5,449 nt of DNA. Source: Cesiribacter sp. (GTDB lineage: Bacteria; Bacteroidota; Bacteroidia; Cytophagales; Cyclobacteriaceae). Below, in pieces: positions 1 through 5,330 of the stretch. The stretch's first letter is position 1, and each line of letters begins with the position of its first letter. The stretch lies in contig JASLAE010000166.1 in NCBI GenBank assembly GCA_030147305.1, positions 1 to 5,449 of the forward strand, written 5' to 3'. Made by a program: the position numbers and the translations under genes. The notes beneath the pieces are model-generated. The model saw only the letters and a program-made list of their open reading frames with translations, was not told the origin of the DNA and ran no database searches.

Positions 1-1228
1 CCGCTTCCAGATAGGTGATGGGAATGGCCGCAGGATCGGCCTGAGACAAAAGGGCTTTTTGTTCCTGCACCTGTAATGCACGACCGCTTCTGGCTTCAGC
101 TATTAGTGATTTGGCAACATAACCCTGGCGATTATCAGGCAATATAATTCTGTACCAGTCGCCGGTCTGTCCAATAATTCTAACAAAGGTATTTTGCGTT
201 AGCTGGCCCAATACAGGTGTTTTATCGCCCGGCGTGCTGCGCAGGTTGGCCAGTTTTGCAGTAATGCGGTAAGCGTTTAATTCTACGGTGGTATCCATGG
301 GAGGAGCCTCGGCGACAGCCTCCAGTGTTTGTACAAAGTTGATAGGGTCTATGCTACCCCGCTGGTAAATGCCAAAATGCAGGTGCGGTGGTGTGTTGCG
401 GGCATTCCCGGTATTACCAACAAGGCCAAGGGTATCTCCCTGCTGCACCCTGCGGCCGCTCGAAACCAGCTGCGAATCGAGGTGAGCAAAATAGTAAGCA
501 TGGCCACGGGCCCGATCATGCATCCAAACTACTTTACCACCCAGGTTAGTGATGCCAACCCTCGTAACAATACCATTTGTGGGTGCAATCACCGGTGTGC
601 CTTTGGGTGCAAAAATATCGATGCCTTCGTGGCGTCGCCTGCCACCATCGCGGTCAACACCATACAGACTGCCAATAGAACGGTTAGAGGCACCGGAAAC
701 GGGATTGATCAGTACAGGGGTAGGCGAGATGGTAAGGGTGAAATAGGCGTTCACCAGGAGTTCGGGCTGCACCCGTAGCAGACACCGCTGGGTTTCCATA
801 AATTCATGCCCCAGCTGAAAGCTGGAATCTGCCACTGCAACGGCATGTGTTACATGATCCCATTGATTGTCCTCCCAAACATAAAGATCCAGGAACAGCC
901 GGGCCTGCTCAGGCGCCTGCGCAAGACCGGATATTGTCAGCACCTGGCCATGCTGCACCTGAAAGCTATAGGATCGGGCCTCTGGTTCTCCGGCACTAAA
1001 ATACCCGGCTTCGCTATAAGGCAGGTTTACAATCACTGAATCATCCAGTGCACGCTGGCCAGCCGCAATCCAGGCCTGAGCCATAGGCGTTTTATCCAGA
1101 TTGGCTTTTTCCAGAGACCTGACATATTCCTCATAAGGAGGTGTATTGGTAATCGCCTGTTTAATGGAGCCGTTACAAGCAGCCAGTGCAATGGCCAGAA
1201 ATACATATAAATACAAACTACTCTTCAT
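1..1228 (-). CDS. M23-family metallopeptidase lipoprotein with SH3-like domain (3' end outside window)
   Basis: Probable envelope-anchored zinc endopeptidase that cuts peptidoglycan cross-links. The frame is open from an ATG (1228-1226) through 409 codons to the left edge, so the C-terminus is missing. Residues 1-18 form a lipoprotein signal peptide ending in a lipobox (LAAC, Cys18). Residues ~65-170 are a beta-rich region resembling PPC-type domains (YSFQVQHGQVLTIS around 87-100). Residues ~179-299 are the M23 domain: HEGID (His200, Asp204), His249 in FAHLD, and HLHF (282-285). By analogy with LytM, His200, Asp204 and His284 would bind zinc, with His249 and His282 catalytic; all are present, so it should be active. 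Residues ~317-378 are an SH3-like domain (NLRS at 328-331, GDWY at 356-359, GYV at 369-371), a common wall-binding module. It is divergent from the gene at 1350. Family assignment is strong; the exact bond cut cannot be told. Confidence 0.93.
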   Translation of the reverse strand, partial: MKSSLYLYVFLAIALAACNGSIKQAITNTPPYEEYVRSLEKANLDKTPMAQAWIAAGQRALDDSVIVNLPYSEAGYFSAGEPEARSYSFQVQHGQVLTISGLAQAPEQARLFLDLYVWEDNQWDHVTHAVAVADSSFQLGHEFMETQRCLLRVQPELLVNAYFTLTISPTPVLINPVSGASNRSIGSLYGVDRDGGRRRHEGIDIFAPKGTPVIAPTNGIVTRVGITNLGGKVVWMHDRARGHAYYFAHLDSQLVSSGRRVQQGDTLGLVGNTGNARNTPPHLHFGIYQRGSIDPINFVQTLEAVAEAPPMDTTVELNAYRITAKLANLRSTPGDKTPVLGQLTQNTFVRIIGQTGDWYRIILPDNRQGYVAKSLIAEARSGRALQVQEQKALLSQADPAAIPITYLEA

Positions 1229-1349
1229 GCACTTTTAACAGCATGGTGTCATTTTTGGTTTGGCTGTTTACACATTTGCAGCTTCATGAAGTATTTGAAC
1301 AATTCAATGTTAAATGACTTCCTAAAAATAAGACCCATAACTTTTAACA
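1229..1349. promoter_or_regulatory. Divergent intergenic region, presumed promoters for both flanking genes
   Basis: This 121-base AT-rich gap lies between two divergent start codons, so it should carry promoters in both directions. I searched for the Bacteroidota pattern (TTTG near -33, TAnnTTTG near -7). I found several TTTG elements on the plus strand (1254-1257, 1259-1262, 1275-1278, 1294-1297) but no pair with convincing spacing. It does contain a perfect 10-bp palindrome CTTCATGAAG (1282-1291) and, just beside it, a dyad TTGAA-CAA-TTCAA (1295-1307). These could be operator half-sites or chance. The regulatory role is inferred from position only. Confidence 0.4.
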
Positions 1350-1559
1350 ATGGAGGAACAATCATTCGCCAAGGAATTACAGAAATATATATTAAAACAG
1401 ATTAGCATGCTGGGGGAGTGGGTAAAGCCAGATCCTGCAGACAATATCTTATTACAGATCTTAAAGATCATGTACAAGAGTGTAGTGGTTTTATTGCTGA
1501 CAGCACTTTCGCCTATTGTGCTGCTTTTCCTGATCATTAGTTTTGTCGGAGGTTTTTAA
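1350..1559 (+). CDS. Small hypothetical protein with C-terminal membrane helix (69 aa)
   Basis: I do not recognise this family. The 69-residue product has a charged, amphipathic N-terminal half (residues 1-42, including GEWVKPDPADN at 22-32). A strongly hydrophobic stretch follows at ~43-67, rich in Leu, Val and Ile, with a Pro at 55. That suggests a single membrane helix with the N-terminal part in the cytoplasm. There is no signal peptidase site. The ATG at 1350 is the first in frame and no Shine-Dalgarno sequence precedes it, as is normal in Bacteroidota. The stop is 10 nt before the ATG of the next membrane-protein gene, so the two are probably translated from one mRNA. An overlapping minus-strand frame (1322-1537) is Cys/Ser-rich and looks like a shadow. 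Whether the gene is real rests on its plausible composition and its tight spacing to the next gene. Confidence 0.68.
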   Translation: MEEQSFAKELQKYILKQISMLGEWVKPDPADNILLQILKIMYKSVVVLLLTALSPIVLLFLIISFVGGF

Positions 1560-1569
1560 CAGCACACAG

Positions 1570-1965
1570 ATGGCAATCCTTAAGTCTCCGGTTTTTCTGC
1601 TCTGCTGTTTTCTTTTTGCATTACATCAATTCATGCAGAAAGTACTACAACTCACGGTGCCAGTGGCAGATGCTTACATAGACAGTTTCCTGCTAATGCC
1701 CATTTTATTAACTTTTCTGGTGGCAGAACGGCGCATACTCTTCAAAAGAGGTGCCACCTATTGCTTATCTGTGCTGGAAATCATAATTGCTACCTTTTTT
1801 ATAGCAATTGTTGCCGAATTGATATTCCCTGCACTTTCTCAGCGATTTACCGCCGACTGGCTGGATGTGCTTGCTTATGCTTTGGGCAGTACACTGTTTT
1901 ATTTTGTCATCAATTGTTACCCGAATTCAACAGCTGGCCAAGGTGAAAAGCAACGGTTAAAATAA
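1570..1965 (+). CDS. Small four-helix integral membrane protein (131 aa), VanZ-like in layout
   Basis: Function unknown. Hydrophobic segments lie at about residues 7-24, 38-52, 66-87 and 97-116, which predicts four membrane helices and a short basic tail (GEKQRLK). Conserved-looking acidic positions stand out: ADAYID at 33-38 before helix 2, and TADWLDVLAYALG at 94-106 leading into helix 4. The second resembles the Asp-x-x-Asp/Gly helix of VanZ-like proteins, but I claim only similar layout. From memory, small proteins of this kind are sometimes labelled 'magnesium citrate secondary transporter' in Bacteroidota genomes; nothing visible here supports transport. I chose the ATG at 1570, 10 nt after the preceding stop. 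An in-frame TTG at 1543 would add nine polar residues (SEVFNSTQ after the initiator) and overlap the upstream gene by 17 nt, which is less likely. It is probably co-transcribed with the 69-aa gene. Confidence 0.8.
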   Translation: MAILKSPVFLLCCFLFALHQFMQKVLQLTVPVADAYIDSFLLMPILLTFLVAERRILFKRGATYCLSVLEIIIATFFIAIVAELIFPALSQRFTADWLDVLAYALGSTLFYFVINCYPNSTAGQGEKQRLK

Positions 1966-2090
1966 TGAATGTTAAAACGCTGGCTATTAGTAAGTTATTC
2001 ACTAATGATTAAATAAGCTTATAATATATAAACTCTTTCATTTCTATCTGGATAAAAGGTAATTATACTTAACCAAATCCAACCAACATT
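1966..2090. promoter_or_regulatory. AT-rich intergenic region upstream of the DUF305 lipoprotein gene
   Basis: These 125 bases are very AT-rich and presumably hold the promoter for the gene at 2091. A TATAAT hexamer occurs at 2020-2025, about 65 nt before the start codon, but there is no good -35 partner and no clear TAnnTTTG element, so I do not call an exact promoter. A weak dyad ATTAGT (1986-1991) / ACTAAT (2001-2006) with a 9-nt loop follows the upstream gene. It lacks GC pairs and a T-run, so it is not a convincing terminator. Confidence 0.3.
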
Positions 2091-3170
2091 ATGAACAAAC
2101 CAAATTTTTTCATTGCAGTAATGATTGCAGCCGGTTGCATTTTTACAAGCTGTTCTAACAGAACAGTTGCAACTACCGATCAGTATCCTGCAGATGGTAC
2201 TGAAACGACAACTGACGGTACCTATGACGATGCAAAAACAAGTGGAACAGGTACTACCGGTACGACAGGCACCACAGATGATATGGATACCAGTGGTGAG
2301 GCTGGAACAACTGGTACTACAGGCACAACTGGTACTACCGGCACTACTGGCACAACCGGTACGGACACTGGCACGGAAACGGATGATTACGGTAACGATG
2401 CGGATATGACCCGAGATGATGCTTCTGCAACCGGTGAAGAGGTAGAGATGGACCGTATGGGTACCACAGGTGCCGATGCCACTGCTATGATAGCATCTTT
2501 GCCAGCGCCAACGCGGGAACTGGTAATGCCTATGCAGGACATGATGCAGCAGTTAAGCATGCATCAGGGCTCAGGAGATATTGATCAGGATTTTGCCAGC
2601 ATGATGATTGTACACCATCAGGGTGCAATAAACATGGCAAACCAGGTGATGCAGTCTGGGGATAATGAGGAGATCATGTCCAGGGCCAGAGAAATGGTAA
2701 CCAGTATGCAGCAGGAGGTAGAGCAACTGCAACAATTTGCAGGTGAACAAATGGGTATGGGAGGCCAGCAAGACAACAGTGGTCAAACCGGCACAACGGG
2801 GACTACCGGAACAACAGGCACTACAGGGACTACTGGCACAACAGGTACTACGGGTAGTACCGGAACCACAGGTACTACGGACCAGATGGGAACTACCGGT
2901 GGCCAGCAAATGGGTGATCCTGCCCAGCAACTGCGTGCTGCAACAGAAGGAACCCTGGAGCAATTACAGCAGGAAGAGCTTAATGGCGATGCCGATCATG
3001 ATTTTGCGCACATCATGATTTTGCACCACCAGGATGCTATTGAAATGGCACAGGTACAACTGCAACATGGCAAGGATGAAAACCTGAAAGCCATTGCTCA
3101 GCAAATTGTTGACAACACGCAGCAGGAAATTAGCGAGCTTGAAACCTGGGCCGGTGCAAACGAACAATAA
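2091..3170 (+). CDS. DUF305 lipoprotein, two half domains split by Gly-Thr-Thr repeats (359 aa)
   Basis: Predicted envelope lipoprotein of the DUF305 (ferritin-like) family, likely binding metal. Some relatives, such as cyanobacterial CopM, bind copper; copper here is an inference. The signal peptide covers ~1-20, with Cys21 (FTSC) the best lipid site and Cys16 an alternative. Residues ~52-92 are a Gly-Thr-Thr-rich spacer, followed by an acidic stretch (~93-121). The first half domain is ~142-218, with DQDF at 165-168 and MMIVHHQGAINMA at 171-183. A second Gly-Thr-Thr tract fills ~233-263. The second half domain is ~279-355, with DHDF at 302-305 and IMILHHQDAIEMA at 308-320. The halves align without gaps at an offset of 137 residues. 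The first half is unusually Met-rich (for example M146, M148, M151, M152, M157), which suits Cu(I). Canonical family members also have two HH halves, but with an ordinary linker. It has its own upstream gap and a strong terminator, so it is probably monocistronic. Confidence 0.9.
   Translation: MNKPNFFIAVMIAAGCIFTSCSNRTVATTDQYPADGTETTTDGTYDDAKTSGTGTTGTTGTTDDMDTSGEAGTTGTTGTTGTTGTTGTTGTDTGTETDDYGNDADMTRDDASATGEEVEMDRMGTTGADATAMIASLPAPTRELVMPMQDMMQQLSMHQGSGDIDQDFASMMIVHHQGAINMANQVMQSGDNEEIMSRAREMVTSMQQEVEQLQQFAGEQMGMGGQQDNSGQTGTTGTTGTTGTTGTTGTTGTTGSTGTTGTTDQMGTTGGQQMGDPAQQLRAATEGTLEQLQQEELNGDADHDFAHIMILHHQDAIEMAQVQLQHGKDENLKAIAQQIVDNTQQEISELETWAGANEQ
2244..2366 (+). repeat. Gly-Thr-Thr coding repeat, tract 1
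   Basis: A 9-nt periodic coding repeat within the DUF305 lipoprotein gene encodes Gly-Thr-Thr units at residues 52-62 and again at 71-92, interrupted by an acidic DDMDTSGE segment (63-70). The tract lies between the lipid anchor and the first DUF305 half, so it probably acts as a flexible or extended spacer from the membrane. Thr and Gly codons vary between units (ACT, ACC, ACA, ACG; GGT, GGC), so the DNA copies are not identical. Confidence 0.85.
2787..2879 (+). repeat. Gly-Thr-Thr coding repeat, tract 2
   Basis: This is the second 9-nt periodic tract in the same gene, coding for residues 233-263. Glycine occupies every third position for ten triplets, and one Thr is replaced by Ser at 256. 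It separates the two DUF305 halves. All four Gly codons and all four Thr codons are used, so the protein repeat is kept while the DNA has diverged. Confidence 0.88.
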
Positions 3171-3190
3171 TTCTTAGATTACTTTCCAAT

Positions 3191-3226
3191 AAAAAGGTCT
3201 GGCTGATAAACAGCCAGACCTTTTTT
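3191..3226. terminator. Bidirectional intrinsic terminator between convergent genes
   Basis: A perfect 10-bp hairpin, GGTCTGGCTG (3196-3205) with loop ATAAA and CAGCCAGACC (3211-3220), is followed by T6 (3221-3226) and preceded by A5 (3191-3195). Read on either strand it gives a GC-rich stem followed by a U-run, so it can end the plus-strand DUF305 transcript (stop at 3170) and the minus-strand SMP-30-like transcript (stop at 3275). Confidence 0.95.
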
Positions 3227-3274
3227 AATTATAAGCTGTTCACGAAAGTGAATTTTTCATCGCTGATCCAGCGC

Positions 3275-4165
3275 TTATTTATTAAGCTTATAGGCCACCA
3301 CTCTGTTATTCATAAAGGTTGGTACCAGTAAAAGATTCTGCTCAGGTATATAGGTAATGTCAGCAGTGTTCATCTTTTGATCTTTGGTATCCAGGAGCTT
3401 GATTTTTTCCTTACCCTGCTCCACATAATAGACCTCTCCATGCCAGTTAGATACCAAATAGCTGTTTTCGTCAACTACCCCAATGCCATCGCCTGCATCG
3501 ATGCCAGAGGCCAGGACCTGGCTTTCTCCTTCCTGCGAGACTACCTCCAGGTTATTAGAGGCTACCAGCACTTTACCATTCTGATAAGCCAGGCCATTCG
3601 GGCTGCTGAGGCCGCTTTCTTTCCAGACGGTAATATTCCCATCCTGGAAGGCGTAGATTTTATTGTCCTGCATATCAGTGAACAGTATCTGGTTATCGGT
3701 AGCCACCGGATCGTTTAGGAATTTAGCGCCTTTCACCGGATAACGATTTGTAATTTTACCATTGGCATCTATAGCCACCAGTTCATCTACATTGGTAACG
3801 TACAGGGTGCCATTGAGCATGGCCATGCCTTTGGGGGCATCCAGGCCCGTTACCCACTCTTTATTTACAATTTCACCCTTTAAAGAGACCTTTGAAATAT
3901 AGCCCTTGCCATCCTTGCCATTTGGCTCGCCAACTATATTACTCACATATAGCATTTCCTCTTCAGGATTGTAGTATACAGACTCAGGGGTTTCCAGGGT
4001 ACTGTCTGTTGCCCATACTTCTACCAGCGTTGGCTGTTGGGCATTTTCAGCTGTGGTGTCGGTGCTGGTTTCAGGTGTTTCGGTTGTGGCTGTGTTGTCA
4101 GTCTTACTGTTGCAGGATACTGCTAAAAGAGACCCACCCATCATTAGTAAAAATAAATTTTTCAT
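3275..4165 (-). CDS. SMP-30/gluconolactonase-like beta-propeller lipoprotein (296 aa)
   Basis: Predicted envelope lipoprotein with a six-bladed beta-propeller of the SMP-30/gluconolactonase/LRE type; the substrate is unknown. The signal peptide ends at a lipobox (AVSC, Cys18). A Thr/Glu/Asp linker spans ~19-45. The propeller covers ~46-295, with repeated blade signatures: ETPESVYYN (58-66), LYVSNI (72-77), GLDAPKGMA (107-115), LYVTNVDELVAID (121-133), ILFTDMQDNKIYAF (160-173), SSPNGLAYQNGKVLVAS (187-203) and DGIGVVDENSYLVSNW (226-241). By comparison with SMP-30, Glu61, Asn151 or Asn190, and Asp226 or Asp269 could line a divalent-metal site, but I cannot fix the correspondence. An enzymatic lactonase role is therefore unproven; it might be only a ligand-binding propeller. 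It is convergent with the DUF305 gene and shares its terminator. The ATG at 4165 is chosen because the signal peptide begins there directly. Confidence 0.88.
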   Translation of the reverse strand: MKNLFLLMMGGSLLAVSCNSKTDNTATTETPETSTDTTAENAQQPTLVEVWATDSTLETPESVYYNPEEEMLYVSNIVGEPNGKDGKGYISKVSLKGEIVNKEWVTGLDAPKGMAMLNGTLYVTNVDELVAIDANGKITNRYPVKGAKFLNDPVATDNQILFTDMQDNKIYAFQDGNITVWKESGLSSPNGLAYQNGKVLVASNNLEVVSQEGESQVLASGIDAGDGIGVVDENSYLVSNWHGEVYYVEQGKEKIKLLDTKDQKMNTADITYIPEQNLLLVPTFMNNRVVAYKLNK

Positions 4166-4514
4166 GGCTCAAGTTGTTTGGTTAAAAAGATTGGGAAAAA
4201 TTAATGTTCAGGCTAAATATAATCAAAAGGCAATGATAAAAATTAAGTAAATAATGGGTTGAATGGCTTGATATTAGGATTAAGGAATGAAAGGTTTTAT
4301 ATTAAATAATATTTTATGCTTATCTACAAACGATTCAATAATGTTAAAGTAGTGCAAAAAATTGATGCGAAGCCCAGATCCTATTCAGAGTTTTATTTGT
4401 TACCTATCAAACCTTCTATACACCTCGCAGTTTTTATTTTTTTAACCGAAGGTTTGATAGAGGCTGGGCTCTAGACTAATTATTAATGCAATTCCGCTAT
4501 AGGGAAAACCCATT
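4166..4514. other. 349-base gene-free divergent intergenic region
   Basis: This long AT-rich stretch separates the divergent SMP-30-like and RsbQ-like genes and must contain their promoters. I found no convincing Bacteroidota TAnnTTTG element on either strand and no open frame worth calling. The left half (4166-4370) shows only AT-rich sequence. The right half holds the interrupted inverted repeat at 4371-4470, listed separately. No tRNA or recognisable riboswitch is seen. Confidence 0.6.
4371..4470. repeat. Interrupted inverted repeat, 100 nt, upstream of the RsbQ-like gene
   Basis: The inner arms are a perfect 13-bp match: CTATCAAACCTTC (4404-4416) and GAAGGTTTGATAG (4448-4460), with a 31-nt loop that is partly T-rich. 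The outer arms are AGCCCAG (4371-4377) and CTGGGCT (4464-4470), and CCT (4380-4382) can also pair with AGG (4461-4463) across a 2-nt bulge. The right arm is thus one unbroken 23-nt block, while the left arm is split by a 21-nt insert (4383-4403). It ends 44 nt before the RsbQ-like start codon, so it may form a folded 5' leader, a small RNA or the remnant of a small mobile element. Its role is unknown. Confidence 0.75.
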
Positions 4515-5306
4515 ATGGATATTCTGAAGAAATTCAATGTTAATGTATTTGGGAAAGGTACGCAGCCCATGCTGTTTGCCCATGGTTTTGGGTGCGATCA
4601 GCACATGTGGCGTTTTGTAGTTCCTGCTTTTGAAAATGATTATAAAATAATCCTTTTCGATTATATAGGGCATGGTAAATCTGATTTTTCGGCTTATAAC
4701 AGCAGTCGCTACAATACACTGACGGCCTATGCTGATGATGTGCTGGAAATCTGCAAGGCGCTGGCATTGGAAGACGTGATTTATGTAGGTCATTCGGTAA
4801 GCGCTATGGTTGGGGTTTTGGCAGCGAATAAAAAGCCTACATTATTCGATAAGTTAATCATGATTGGCCCTTCGCCCTGCTATATCAATGAGGGAGACTA
4901 TCACGGTGGTTTTACCAGGTCTGATATCGAATCGCTCCTCAATAGTTTAGAAAGCAATTATTTGGGCTGGTCCAGCATGATGGCACCTGTCATCATGGGC
5001 AATGCCGACAGGCCTGCCCTGGGAGAGGAGCTGACCAATAGTTTTTGCAGAACAAATCCTGAGATTGCCAGACAGTTCGCCCAGGTTACATTTTTATCAG
5101 ATAACAGGGATGATCTTTTTGCACTTAGCGTACCTGCCCTTATACTGCAGTCAGCAGAAGATTTTATTGCACCGGTAGCCGTTGGTAAATATGTTGCGCA
5201 GCAGGTATTAGATAGCGAACTGGTAATTTTGGATGCAAACGGGCACTGCCCACACCTTAGCGCACCCGATGAAACTGTACAAGCCATACAGCACTATCTA
5301 AATTAA
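4515..5306 (+). CDS. RsbQ-like alpha/beta hydrolase (263 aa)
   Basis: Cytosolic alpha/beta-fold hydrolase of the RsbQ family, the bacterial relatives of the plant receptors KAI2 and D14. B. subtilis RsbQ is needed to activate the PAS-phosphatase RsbP during energy stress. Hallmarks seen here are HGFGCDQHMW (23-32, oxyanion region), ILFDYIGHGKSD (46-57), the nucleophile elbow GHSVSAMVG (92-100, Ser94), MIGPSPCYIN (116-125), GGFT (131-134), the acid Asp216 in SAEDFIAP (213-220), and His244 in GHCPH (243-247). The Ser-Asp-His triad is complete and the length is close to RsbQ. There is no signal peptide. The ATG at 4515 is the first in frame after the inverted repeat and gives the expected N-terminus. 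The next gene starts 24 nt downstream and begins with a PAS-like sequence, reproducing the rsbQ-rsbP order. The fold is certain; the signalling role is inferred from similarity and context. Confidence 0.93.
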   Translation: MDILKKFNVNVFGKGTQPMLFAHGFGCDQHMWRFVVPAFENDYKIILFDYIGHGKSDFSAYNSSRYNTLTAYADDVLEICKALALEDVIYVGHSVSAMVGVLAANKKPTLFDKLIMIGPSPCYINEGDYHGGFTRSDIESLLNSLESNYLGWSSMMAPVIMGNADRPALGEELTNSFCRTNPEIARQFAQVTFLSDNRDDLFALSVPALILQSAEDFIAPVAVGKYVAQQVLDSELVILDANGHCPHLSAPDETVQAIQHYLN

Positions 5307-5330
5307 AAGGTTAGAAAAGGTGTTTGAATA

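Noticed and set aside
329..778. 149-aa plus-strand open frame
   Set aside because: It lies antisense to the M23 catalytic domain, has no recognisable domain, and its residue pattern is what the reverse of that gene would produce.
806..1039. 77-aa plus-strand open frame
   Set aside because: It is antisense to the N-terminal part of the M23 lipoprotein gene and has no independent support.
1243..1317. 24-codon plus-strand frame starting with ATG after a copy of ACTTTTAACA
   Set aside because: Very short, no family resemblance, and it sits in the presumed divergent promoter region. The preceding decamer repeat is the only argument for it.
1322..1537. 71-aa minus-strand frame over the 69-aa membrane protein gene
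   Set aside because: Cys/Ser-rich composition typical of a shadow frame. The plus-strand frame has a coherent membrane helix and tight spacing to the next gene.
1543..1569. TTG start extending the 131-aa membrane protein by nine residues
   Set aside because: It would overlap the upstream gene and add a polar lead-in. The ATG at 1570 leads directly into helix 1.
1986..2006. Hairpin ATTAGT/ACTAAT as a terminator for the small membrane-protein genes
   Set aside because: Only six mostly A-T pairs and no following T-run.
2244..2879. Possible CRISPR-like array because of regular short repeats
   Set aside because: Units are 9 nt, in frame, degenerate at third positions and within a coding sequence, with no repeat-spacer structure.
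2571..2963. 130-aa minus-strand frame opposite the DUF305 gene
   Set aside because: Its Cys/Ser-rich repeats are the reverse complement of the Gly-Thr-Thr codons; no evidence of a real product.
4371..4470. Intact transposable element with target-site duplication
   Set aside because: No direct repeat flanks the arms and no transposase fragment is visible, so only a remnant could be argued.
4958..5287. 109-aa minus-strand frame opposite the RsbQ-like gene
   Set aside because: It is antisense to the C-terminal half of a gene with a clear catalytic triad and has no domain of its own.
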